A DNA stretch of 64,000 nt, taken from Sclerodactyla briareus (Eukaryota > Echinodermata > Holothuroidea > Dendrochirotida > Sclerodactylidae). The DNA lies in NCBI GenBank assembly GCA_026419785.1, contig JAODTK010003121.1, positions 248,001-312,000 of the forward strand, in the 5' to 3' direction. Shown in pieces: positions 50,617 to 60,006 of the stretch (position 1 is its first letter; each line of letters begins with the position of its first letter). The notes under the pieces are model-generated. The model searched no databases. It worked only from the letters and a program-made list of their open reading frames with translations, and was not told where the DNA came from. Position numbers and translations under genes: made by a program.

Positions 50617-50705
50617 ACTCACACACACACCTATACACACACACACACCACACACACGCGTGCGCGCGCGCACGCACACTTCACACCAAAAACATACACA
50701 CACAA
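50617..50705 (+). repeat. (CA)n / (CG)n microsatellite
   Basis: CA dinucleotide repeats are interrupted by a central GCGTGCGCGCGCGCACGCAC block, potentially Z-DNA forming. It is intronic. Confidence 0.9.
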
Positions 50706-50789
50706 TCACAATGGATCCTTAATTCAACGCCCTTTACAATTTTTTTCATCCCAGGTAGTATGATAATGTGATATCCTCCGAACCCTTAG

Positions 50790-51500
50790 CCTGTTGAAAC
50801 AGGCGTTTGACTTACGTGAACCTCGTTCAGCATCATTCCACTCATTTTTGCAGAAATGACCCTTTACACCAATCGGTGATTTGCCTAAACAACCGCCTAT
50901 GCGACTTCGTTCTGCTCGCTGTCGAGCTGTATCATGGGCGGTGCTAGTGGGCACTGCGACGTCAACGTTTGATTGCGCAATCGTACATTCTCTCTTCCAC
51001 TATATTACGGGAAACGGCCTTGAAACGGCCTTGTCTGCTGAATTACTCTATTGGTCTGATTTGGAATAGTTTAGGAAAAACCTCCAACCAAGTTTTGGCA
51101 TACGTTAGATGGAGATTCTTTATTATTTCCCCATTTAAGATCATATTTTTCCGAACTTCAGCGGCGATACCAAACAAACCCCAAACGCCTGCGCATGAGT
51201 CGATAACAGGGGCCTTTTGGTCAATTTGGGCTTCAAATGCATCATTCTTCGATAAATTCTCATTTTGTCGGGTTTGTAAAAGGTTATTGAAAGTCTTCTG
51301 TAAATATTAATGACCAAATTATGGGGCGAGTTTCCCGCGGAATCTATCCAGGGTTGCTCCCATTCCTATCAAACGCCGTGTGCTCTGTGCTGACATCTAC
51401 GTCCCCTGAATCGTAATGAGCAAAATCCCAATTTCTTTTTGGATTTTATCAAAAACGAAGTCCTCGGCAGACGGTATGTGTTGGTGAATATTCGAAGGTG
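50790..51500 (+). repeat. dispersed repeat R670, copy 2
   Basis: This is the second copy of the repeat at 21.3-22.0 kb, with the same order of conserved blocks (CTGTTGAAACAGGCGTTTGA at the start, then GGCATACGTTAGATGGAGAT, GCGGCGATACCAAACAAA, AGGGTTGCTCCCATTCCTAT). It is non-coding, with numerous indels relative to copy 1. It lies in an intron of the ZP gene. Confidence 0.75.
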
Positions 51501-51689
51501 GTATACAAACGTCAGGGACATTTATCGAACTGAACACGAAAGAAACATCACGCCAAAACATGAGTGAAGTGATAAGGAAGTTATACTCACCCCCAATGTA
51601 CAGCTGAACGCAGATTTCTTGGCCAGCGATGCTTGTGGGGTGTCAAAGATGAAAATATGACCTCAGTTTAGAGGTGGTGCCTAAATCAG

Positions 51690-53240
51690 ACCGATAATAA
51701 GGAAGGTTTTAAAATTAGTGACAGTTCTTTGAACAGTTTCATGAACAACCTCGTTTTTGTGGACTTTTCGAAAGTATTTGACAGGTTACAACCGGGACGC
51801 AATAATGCAAATACTACATTAACTATGGCATCCTGAAGTGATCGTTCAATGCTATTGACATTATGTATGATGTATGATAACCCTATGGTCGGGTCCAACC
51901 ATGGACGGGCCAAGGATGAGTTCCTCACAACTGCCGGTATTCTCCAGGGAGACACGCTGACACACGTTACAACCAAAATATTCCGGGTTCGAATCCCAAC
52001 AGGCACCGGACGGATTTCCCTGGGTGCTGTACTGCAAGTTTCGAGGGCGAGGGATTGGTCTGTCACTTGTGTTCCGCTGTGGTACAGTCGATTGTCTGGG
52101 GTTAATGGGGTTTGTTAAGGGAATTTGCAGTATGTCTCGTCTGTCGGCTGAACTGAAACTTACGCTCCGCCAGGTACGAGGAAGTGGTCGGGTCCTGGAG
52201 TTCACTGATAGTTCTTTCGGATGGGAAGTAAAACGGCGGTCCCGGGAGTAGGGATTGGTGTTACTCCTGCTGTAACTCTGAGTACTAGTCGAGTAGAGAA
52301 GGCGAGTAATCTGCGGTGACTATCCACGATCAATAAGGCCAGGGTTCCTAGATGCATGGGACTTCCTGATCCCCGTAAAATCAAATCAATCGATGTGGTG
52401 GACATACATTCATATATAGACAGTCAATAGATATTCAAGATATGAAGGTATAGACATAATGCCCGAACAAAACAATTGGGTTGAAATAGGAAGGATCGTA
52501 CTTTTCGACCATATCGATGACATAGCCTGACAGCAACGCTCCGGCAAGACGCGCAAGGTATGTTACTGTCATTGAGACATGCTTCAGCCAAAGTAGGCCT
52601 TCTCATTGCCTCAAAAAGAATCACATGGATGTGAATGGAGAATAGAACACCAGCCTCTTCCTTCTAGGGGTGGGACGCCAAGCTGAAGTAAGTAGAGGAA
52701 GACCCTCAAGTATTAGGTTTCCTTCATTGCCAGCAGCAAGAAAAACTTTGTCTCGGGAGGGGCAAACTATGAACTGCATATCATTGCAGTCGGACAGATC
52801 CAAACAAAACTAGAGACTGGTCCTCATTCCGAGCCACACCTTATGTTGAACGCATTCTTCTCTACGGCCGTGAAAATGGACTATGAAAATAGACTTAAGA
52901 TCGACTGGATGGCACTTACACACAACATGAGGGTACAGAAACATTTCATGGGCGCCGTTACAAGGACAAAGCAGCGAGGTCAACGATGGGATTCTTCCAA
53001 TTTTAGATATAGTCGCTCAACGTAGAGCCAGGTTGCTGGCACTGCTACGAGCGAAAGATCAGGAATCTCTGATGAAACTATATGAGGCTTCCATGTCCAA
53101 CCGGAGGAGAAGACCACTCCAATTTACATTGAAGTATCGCGGGGACACAACCAAATGATTGAAGAAAGACCTTCAAAGTCGTTGTGTTGTGAACTCCGTG
53201 ATTTCGATTGCGTCCGCATGATTGAATGGTCGCGGTAAGA
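51690..53240 (+). pseudogene. decayed LINE reverse transcriptase, interrupted by a SINE
   Basis: Plus-strand frames give FVDFSKVFDRL near 51750 (first RT Asp region) and KDEFLTTAGILQGDTLT near 51917-51965, the RT block with Q-G-D in place of P-Q-G. After an insertion come DHIDDIA near 52507 (F-A-D-D-like active-site block), then HASAKVGLLI near 52580. ERILLYGRENGL is near 52850, and a carboxy-terminal LLALLRAKDQESL...NRRRRP block is near 53030-53120. Order and spacing match the RT to carboxy end of a LINE common in marine invertebrates. Many stops and frameshifts make it inactive. It is antisense to the ZP gene, inside an intron. Confidence 0.8.
51964..52400 (+). mobile_element. tRNA-type SINE inserted in the LINE RT
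   Basis: The LINE frame stops at GDTLT and resumes several hundred bases later. In between, GGTTCGAATCC (51986-51996) is a textbook RNA polymerase III box B. Further on, CTTTCGGATGGGAAGTAAAA (from 52214) followed by CGGCGGTCCC looks like the conserved central block shared by several animal SINE families. The tail boundaries are uncertain. Box A is not clear, so the 5' end may be eroded. Confidence 0.6.
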
Positions 53241-53900
53241 ACAAATGAGTCGCGAATAAATCCACAGGTTATAGACGGAGACACTAAAAGTGTCCTCCAG
53301 GAACGCGACCTTAACTTTAATTCCTCACTCGAGCAACTGTTGTCGGATCTGTACATCAACTTGCAAAACTCAAATGCGTTCGCAGCCTCGGATATTGGTG
53401 CAGAGAGGCTGACCAATAGGTATCCATGTATCGCCATACGAGACTCATTGGAGCTGATCCATCCACTGCTGACCTCTGTATTATTGTGCATCGCTGATGT
53501 TGCATACTGCTCTCCTCTTACTGTTACTATTTCGGACCACTGCTCCTTTAGGTGAAATCTCGCACGCTTCTCCTCGTGTGACTCTGCCTTCATATGCATC
53601 ACTACACTATGCGCAACCCACTTAGTCTCTCACCCTACCTCGGTGATTGTGGGAACTTTTAGCTTTTGGAGCGTTCTCTTATCCCGTTTCCCATCTCTAC
53701 AAACGCCAGGGGCGGAACGCAAAATTGGAGAGAGAACTATTCTGTGACTGATACATGGGGAGGAAGAGTTCTCTGAAAATGTTGTGCAATTGCACATGGC
53801 CCTAGGTGCACGACCCCTGAACACCAAGAAGTTATTTTGCAGGTTCACCTCACCTTATAATAATGTTTCGTTTATAAAGTATTCAAAATGTAGGTTCTGA
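53241..53900. other. intronic stretch, nothing recognised
   Basis: It has open frames on both strands (109 codons plus, 174 codons minus, overlapping) but no domain, and no conservation that I recognise. It lies between the LINE and the R2-like element. Confidence 0.4.
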
Positions 53901-53901
53901 T

Positions 53902-53965
<64 letters not shown>

Positions 53966-54028
53966 TAATAATAATAATAATAATAATAATATAATAATAA
54001 TAATAATAATGATAATAATAATAATAAC
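53901..54028 (+). repeat. (TAA)n microsatellite 5' of an R2-like element
   Basis: About 128 bases of nearly pure ATA/TAA repeats. The coding remains of the retrotransposon begin immediately after it. Confidence 0.95.
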
Positions 54029-54029
54029 A

Positions 54030-55050
54030 CTGCGGAAGAAGGGGTCCAAGAGAGGTCCGAAACATCATGGACATGGAGTGTGTCAGCACTCACTGAGTAC
54101 GTGTACACGAAGAGGGATGTGCCCCCTCTGCTAGCCGCTGTGTGGCGAACTCAGATGGGAGGACAGGACAATAACCCACCAACGACCAGGAAAAAACTAC
54201 CAACTTAACTGGTTTCAAGAATACCGGGGTGAAAGGCTGCGGGAACAATGCATGGTCAATACCCGAGAGAGGTGGAAGACGTGACGAATCAGGAATTCGC
54301 TTACAGATGGACCACATGCACAGGGCTGAAGATTGAGACCGAAGCACTAATAACAGCTGCGCAGAACCAAGCCCTCACCACCAAGCACCATCGAGCCAGA
54401 ATACTCCGTACTTCCAATGATTCAAAGTGCAGAATGTGCAATGAGGCAAATGAGACTGTCAGCCACCTAACAACGGCATGTCAGAAAACTGCCGATCCCT
54501 GTACTGAAAGGCATAATGACGTAGCAGCTGCATTGCACCAGAAAAACTGCAGCACTACGACATACCCACACAACAAGTAACGTGGCTTCACGAACCAAAG
54601 CCAGTGGAGGAGAATGAGAGGGTCAAAATCCTCGGGGATTAGGAATCAGAACATAAGGGTCTAACAGCCATAAGACCTGACCTGGTAATCGTCGACAAAG
54701 AGACTAAATCAGCGACAATAGTAGATGTAGCCGTTCCGTACGATACCAACATAGTCGAAGGACCGAGAAAAAGTCGACAAGTCAGGATCTGAAACTCGAA
54801 GTACAGAGGATGTGGAACGTGAAAGCCAGAGTGGTACCTGTTGTGATCGGCGCACTAGGAGCTACCACACCCAGAATTGATCAACACATACTGAGCCATA
54901 CCTGGTAATCACGAAGTACGAAAACTTCTCAAAGCCGCAACCTGGGCACCGCGCACATACTTCGACGAACACTAGAACTCCACAATCGGGTCGGATTCCG
55001 AGGTCAAGGAAGAAGAATGATACACCAACAGAAGAGTTGATGAGGGAATG
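54030..55050 (+). pseudogene. R2-like non-LTR retrotransposon, carboxy-terminal zinc knuckle and restriction-like endonuclease region
   Basis: The first block is SETSWTWSVSALTEYVYTKR near 54055-54115. An open stretch 54248-54580 has LKIETEALITAAQNQAL, then CRMCNEANETVSHLTTAC: Cys-x2-Cys...His-x4-Cys, the knuckle of R2/R4-type elements. From 54672 RPDLVIVDKE and TIVDVAVPYD form the P-D...D catalytic signature of the restriction-like endonuclease. VVPVVIGALGA and, one frame over, LGTAHILRRTLE complete the end. A TAG near 54640 and frame changes show decay. Only the last third or so of a full element is present, consistent with 5' truncation. It is antisense to the ZP gene, in an intron. Confidence 0.88.
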
Positions 55051-55056
55051 TAAGAA

Positions 55057-55057
55057 A

Positions 55058-55089
<32 letters not shown>

Positions 55090-55149
55090 TAATAATAATA
55101 ATAATAATAATAATGATAATAATAATAATAATAATAATAATGATAATAA
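55057..55149 (+). repeat. (TAA)n microsatellite at the 3' end of the R2-like element
   Basis: Trinucleotide TAA/ATA repeats with scattered TGA units directly follow the retrotransposon's coding end and a short 3' segment. It may be the element's own tail. Confidence 0.95.
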
Positions 55150-55276
55150 CTGAGTGCCTTTCCGTAATTATAATGATAATAAATGGTAATAGACAAATAT
55201 ACATACTCTTCCTCATTACGGCTGTAGCATAGTTGTTCTACGGCCCGACTGGTCTATGGAAGGAGTCCCACATTAC

Positions 55277-55355
55277 CTCGACATGGTAGCGGCCATTGCC
55301 GTCATCGTATAACTGACACATCATACCAGGCCTATGATCAATGTCGATGACTGGG
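55277..55355 (-). CDS. exon of the ZP gene following the DPDGD module
   Basis: Acceptor AACTATATTTTGCAG and donor GAG|GTAATG bound a 79-base exon. The single open frame reads PVIDIDHRPGMMCQLYDDGN and then GRYHVE. It enters one base into a codon, which exactly matches the phase-2 donor at 55798, and leaves in phase 0. The I-D-I-D...P-G-M pattern continues from the previous exon's strand-rich sequence and looks like the end of one extracellular module and the start of another. The other two frames contain stops. Confidence 0.8.
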
Positions 55356-55797
55356 CTGCAAAATATAGTTAAAAAATAAATGCGTTGTCTCAAAACTGTT
55401 TTAGGGAGGATAATTGTCCGAAAATCGAAAAGCCATTGGCGCTTTCTCCGATTGTGTTATTGTTCGGAAGGTTAACAAAAATCAAGTCTGCAGAAGTTTG
55501 AAATTTACTTTGGATATTTCAGTTTCTTCCGATTAGTATGATATCGAGACAATGTAACCGGCCAAATTATAGCTCTTAGTCGGAAACGCATGAGACAGAC
55601 TCACTATTCGTATTGCTTTTATGAGATCGAAGGCCAACACACTGGTGCTGGTTGAAAGCGAAGTCAATGCGAAATTTCTCAATTAAAAAAGAAAAAGAAA
55701 AAGAGTTTCCAGATGCGAGACAACTGATTCCGTTGAAATGTGTTAGCAATATTCCTTTCGTTCTCCCGTGAGTCACTGGAGCATGTATTGTACTTAC

Positions 55798-56005
55798 GGT
55801 ACGGACGGGTCGTTGGTCTCAGCGCGCAATACGATTGTAAATGGCGGGTAAATAACCATTGGAACGGCGTAGCATCTTTCCGCGGGAACCTCCGTCACAC
55901 CTATTGCAGTCCACATCACGCCTCTGTATATTCACGAGAAACTGGTAAGGGATCTTGCTGTAACTCCAGATTGCAGGGGTCTTCTTGCGCCTTCGCCTCC
56001 CGGGT
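55798..56005 (-). CDS. exon of the ZP gene (second half of DPDGD module), one-base frame break
   Basis: A long pyrimidine tract and CCAACAG acceptor, and a consensus donor CC|GTAAGT. From the phase-0 entry the frame reads QEDPCNLELQQDPLPV to SREYTEA and then hits TGA. One base over it reads VMWTAIGVTEVPAERCYAVP, MVIYPPFTIVLRAETNDPSV and exits in phase 2, as the next exon requires. The break lies near 55923 at GAGGCGTGATG, where one missing G would reconcile everything. Two cysteines (PCN, RCY) could pair with those of the preceding exon. Confidence 0.75.
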
Positions 56006-56219
56006 CTGTTGGAGCTCGGAGGGGGAGGAGGTAGGGTAGGATGTCTGGCGATAGATCAACGCCACGCGTATAAGCCAGGCTCACGTTCCCACGGCGTTCA
56101 CCTTGATTTGGCAAGGTCGCTATTGGAGCAGAGAATGGAAGGTTGGAAAGTGGTCGGAATAATGACCCTATCATGTATTGAAACACGAGGAGTGGAGGGG
56201 GGGGGAGTGGGTGGATGGA

Positions 56220-56660
56220 GGTTGGCGAATGATGAGGGGTCCGGTAGAACGAGCAAACTTAGGCCTAGATGTTGATCCCTCTGTCATGCCCTCAGTCTTC
56301 TGTTGATACGTAATGCCCTCACCGCGATACGTCGTACACGAAATCTAATACGGTAGTCGACCTTCGCGTTCCCTCCTGTATATGTCTTTTGGGGACTGGT
56401 CAGCAATAACGTCTTTACATACTGTTCAGCATCAAACCAGAATATTAGTAAAATAACGATCCAGTCTTGCTTGTGTTTAACGCGCCTATGAAAAAACGTG
56501 ACAACTGGCACCCCGGGGATATAATGAAATTTCGTCTCATATTCACTTCATTATGTTGCTATGATGTACTCTGATTGGCACAGTTCGGAAATGCCACGGC
56601 CAGTTAGCACTCGGCATAGGTTAACTGCGTGGGTTCATCTTACTTATTGTGATCGATTAT
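56220..56660. other. intron, nothing recognised
   Basis: No exon, repeat or RNA gene is seen here beyond short frames. It sits between the exons ending at 56678 and beginning at 56005. Confidence 0.4.
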
Positions 56661-56677
56661 TGATTGTGTGCATATAC

Positions 56678-56832
56678 TAACTTTGTTGTCCAACTGAATA
56701 TCGATGGATCAGGATTTCCGCAGTTGTTTTCGCATTCATCGAGGTCGGCTTTGGTCCAGCGACACCTGATTTTGTCTCCGTCCGGATCAATGGCTGTCAG
56801 GCGAGAAGCAGAATTCAGCAAGATTATTTCAC
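56678..56832 (-). CDS. exon of the ZP gene with the DPDGDKIRCRW motif
   Basis: The acceptor is GCATTGTCAG; the likely donor is TTA|GTATATG. The open frame reads GEIILLNSASRLTAIDPDGD, KIRCRWTKADLDECENNCG and NPDPSIFSW. D-P-D-G-D followed by C-R-W and a cluster of cysteines (DECENNC) recalls a module I remember from uncharacterised multidomain extracellular proteins of invertebrates and fishes. Its function is unknown, and the acidic loop could bind calcium. It begins two bases into a codon and joins the phase-1 end of the 48-base exon at 58530 across the minisatellite-filled intron. Confidence 0.88.
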
Positions 56833-56861
56833 CTGACAATGCATGTTCAACGATGGATGAT

Positions 56862-58470
56862 GCATGATGCCCAACAATGGATAATGCTTGATGCCCAACA
56901 ATGGATAATGCTTGATGCCCAACAATGGATAATGGATGATGCCCAACAATGGATAATGGATGATGCCAACAATGGATAATGCTCGATGCCCAACAATGGA
57001 TAATGGATGATGCCCAAGAATGGATAATGGATGATGCCCAACAATGGATAATGCTTGATGCCCAGCAATGGATAATGGATGATGCCCAAGAATGGATAAT
57101 GGATGATGCCCCCCAAGAATGGATAATGGATGATGCCCAAGAATGGATGATGCTTGATGCCCAACAAAGGATGATGTTGATGCCCAACAATGGATAATGG
57201 ATGATGCCCAAGAATGGATAATGGATGATGCCCAAGAATGGATAATGCTTGATGCCCAACACTGGATAAGGGATCTGCCCAAGAATGGCTAATGGATGAT
57301 GCCCAACAATTGGATAATGCTTGATAGCAGCAGGATAATGGATGATGCCCAGAATGGGATAAGGATGATGCCCCCCAAGAATGGATAATGGAGGATGCTC
57401 CACGACTGGATGATGCTTGATGCCCAACAACGGATGAGGTTGATGCCCAACAAGGATCATGGATGTCGCCTAAGAATGGATAATGGATGATGCCCAAGAA
57501 TGGATAATTTGATGCCCAACAAAGGATGATGTTGAGCTACAATGGATACGGATGATGCCCAACAATCGGATAATGGATGATGGCCAACCAAATGGATTGG
57601 GGGATTTTTGAACGGATGGTGCCCAAGAATAGATAATGGATGATGCCCAAGAATGATAATGGCTGATGCCCAACAATGGATGATGATGATGAATGATGCC
57701 CAACAATGGTTAATACATGATGCTCAATAATGAATGATAAGGACACATCTAAAAAATGATATTATTGATTCCCGAAGATGGTGATGCATGGATTTTTGCC
57801 CACTAATGGGAGATGCATTGTACTAACAATGGGATGGATGAATGATACCTAACAATGGTTGATGCATGATAACTAACAATGGATGATTGCATTGATGCCC
57901 AACATGGATATGCATGATGCACAATAATTGAATGAGATATGACGCTAACAAATGAATAATTATAATGCCAACGATGGATAATGTGATGCTCAACAATTGT
58001 TAAGGAATGATTGCCCACCGAAGATGATGCTGATGCCCAACGAAAAATCGGATGATGCATGGTGCCCAACAATGGAATTAATGAATGATACCCAACAATG
58101 GATAATGTATGAGACCTCTAAAGAAAGGATGAGGCTTGATGCCTGACAATGGATAATGCGTGATGTCAATAATGAATGATATATTGACGCCCTCAACAAG
58201 GAATAATTAATGATGCCGCAACGATGGGATACTGAAGATGCCCAACAATGGGAATGAATGATGCCCAACGAAGGAGGAATGCTGTGTTATGCCCAACAAA
58301 AGATGTGGCTTGATGCCCAACAAGGAGATGCATGAGAATGATGCATGATTCCAAATATTGGATGATGCCCATTGATGGGAGATGCTTGATGCCTAACAAT
58401 GGTTGATGCATGATGCCAAGTTATGGAGATTACTTGATGCCCAACAATGAATGAGGCCTGACAATGGATG
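56862..58470 (+). repeat. 1.6 kb minisatellite, about 24 bp unit, inside an intron
   Basis: Units of the type GGATAATGGATGATGCCCAA repeat some 60 or more times. The left part (56.86-57.5 kb) is regular, with alternating GGATGATGCCCAACAATG / GGATAATGCTTGATGCCCAA units. The right part is increasingly degenerate, with indels and changed units. Reading frames along it (267 codons on the minus strand) are repetitive and artificial. The repeat lies wholly in the intron between the exons at 58530 and 56832; only about 30 bases separate its left end from the splice acceptor. Confidence 0.95.
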
Positions 58471-58529
58471 ATGATTTTTTAGTAAACCAGTAGCCAAGGA
58501 TGGTAATGGTGGAGGGGGTTCATACTGAC

Positions 58530-58577
58530 CACAATGTCCTCTGGACAGTGTCGGCACGAATGGACGCATTTCTCCAG
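58530..58577 (-). CDS. 48-base exon of the ZP gene
   Basis: Acceptor GATGTCGACTTCACAG and donor TGTG|GTCAGT. With the incoming phase 1 from 58648 it reads GEMRPFVPTLSRGHC and leaves in phase 1, exactly what the DPDGD exon needs. Its cysteine would lie about 24 residues before the CRW cysteine. It is short, but the agreement of both phases makes it likely. Confidence 0.7.
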
Positions 58578-58647
58578 CTGTGAAGTCGACATCAGAGGAA
58601 CCAGCCTGTATACGCCAGCAAACCCCACGGCTTGGGATCGTGCTTAC

Positions 58648-58811
58648 CGTTTATAGGTATAAAGGTCAGGCATTGCTGAGCCACTGATTTCATCGGCCAG
58701 TCCCTCGACGTATGGTGAGCTGTTCGGTCTCCCGTGGAGGTCGCTGCGCCTGTGAGATTCACTTGCATCCTCAGCTGCCACGATCTCGGGGCTTCGGAGT
58801 TTATCAGGTCT
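58648..58811 (-). CDS. exon of the ZP gene upstream of the DPDGD module
   Basis: A strong acceptor (TTGCTGCTGGCTCAG) and consensus donor ACG|GTAAGC enclose 54 open codons: INSEAPRSWQLRMQVNLTGA, then STGDRTAHHTSRDWPMK and QQCLTFIPIN. There is one N-glycosylation site (NLT). The S-W-x-L-x-M-x-V strand, a Thr/Ser-rich loop and a Cys-led strand suggest a beta-sandwich extracellular segment. The domain is not recognised. It enters one base into a codon, so a phase-2 intron precedes it; the exon at 59718 does not give that phase. Confidence 0.75.
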
Positions 58812-58819
58812 CTGAGCCA

Positions 58820-59700
58820 GCAGCAAGCATCATACCTAAACGGAGAAAAATAGGTCTGGAGTATTCAAAAGCGAAAGCGGGTAGTCTTCAAACAGAGCAC
58901 CACTGTAGCTCTCAATGACGCTGAAGGTAGGAAGTATACAGAGGCTTGCTTGAGCAACACACAGTGGACTAGGATTCCATTGTTGCGTATTGGTGTCTTG
59001 GATGGATGTGAAAATCACGTATTTTCAGAAAAACAACCGCCCTATAAGTGTCTGCTGAAAGACCATAAAATGCAGCAGCCCATGCATTACTGTCGTTGAT
59101 TGCTTTTTGAGGAAGATATTTTATTCGCGGTTATGGGCATCCGTTACAATTGGTAATTGCCTTTTGTTGCCTATTCATGATGGATTGCTTTTCTATTCAA
59201 ATATAAAAATGTCAAAAGCCCCCGTGAACCAAAGCTGCCTTCAAACCTGGGGGGTGGGAAAGGCCAGTCCAGCCGAAAATATTTAAATGTCATATGATTG
59301 TGCATTGAAATCATGCCAGTCAAACTTTGTTTATGTTATAGCATAGCAATTATGTAAAGATTACTAATTTATCACTGCAGAGTTGGCAATTTTGCAAATT
59401 GGCAACATTTGATGACGTATATTACCAATTTGAAGAAAGGGTTAGAAACATGTCTAACTTTCCCGTATAATTGGTAGATATGACTTAATAAAGCGAAGTG
59501 CCAGTTTGCCAAAATCACCAAATTTTATGAAATTTGAGGAAGCCCCATATCTTCCCACCGAACATGCTATAAAAACCTGGAACAAAGTGACGTTTGAATG
59601 ATTTTTTAACATTATAACACTGAAGAGTATTATTTTGGCTAAACTTTGCATGGACATATTTAGACACTGGCACCATCTCAGCTCACGTGAAGGGGTCGCG
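58820..59700. other. intron, nothing recognised
   Basis: About 0.9 kb between the exons at 58811 and 59718. No repeats are shared with the rest of the window. Confidence 0.4.
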
Positions 59701-59717
59701 CGATTTTTCATGCGTAC

Positions 59718-59810
59718 CGGATCCCGCATCCGCCACAATATAATCACAGCCTGAGGCTGGGATTCCTTTGATGCGGATGCGTAGCGGCAAAGACACCACG
59801 AGTTTGAATT
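59718..59810 (-). CDS. probable exon of the ZP gene (N-terminal region)
   Basis: A textbook acceptor (TTTCATGTTTTATTTTGCAG) and a donor CCG|GTACGC. The most natural frame reads FKLVVSLPLRIRIKGIPASG and CDYIVADAGSG, an alternating hydrophobic beta-strand pattern. A second frame is also open. The phase needed (1 in, 1 out) does not match either accepted neighbour, so either an exon is missing or the other frame is right. Confidence 0.5.
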
Positions 59811-60006
59811 CTGCAAAATAAAACATGAAACGTGCTGAAATGAGCGTAGCTGGTTGCACAGAGATAGGGGACAAGTTCCGAAACAGCAAGAAATTCATAC
59901 AAATAAAGTGAACGAACGTGAGTAACAAAATGCAGTGTGTACAGATGAGACAATGATGCCGCATCGCGCAAATTTGATTTCCAATAGATTAATGGGGGTT
60001 CATTAC

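Noticed and set aside
53078..53602. 174-codon minus-strand open frame overlapping a 109-codon plus frame
   Set aside because: No domain, no matching splice borders with the ZP gene, and part overlaps the carboxy end of the plus-strand LINE. Possibly chance.
53855..54108. Poly-Ile, poly-Leu and poly-Tyr frames
   Set aside because: They are translations of the (TAA)n microsatellite in three frames; the same holds for 45164-45583 in part and for 54972-55216.
55930..55990. Frame reading SYSKIPYQFLVNIQ on the minus strand, attractive as a conserved repeat end
   Set aside because: It is in a different frame from the one that satisfies the phases of both neighbouring exons, and it runs into a stop before the donor. 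The in-phase frame reads PCNLELQQDP and continues sensibly, so this is probably chance.
56657..57460. 267-codon minus-strand open frame, the longest in the window
   Set aside because: Almost all of it is translation of the 24 bp minisatellite (HYPLLGI-type repeats). Only its carboxy-terminal 50 residues or so, encoded at 56678-56832, are real exon.
56862..58470. CRISPR array
   Set aside because: Unit length is about 24 bp with no unique spacers, and the setting is a spliced eukaryotic gene. It is a minisatellite.
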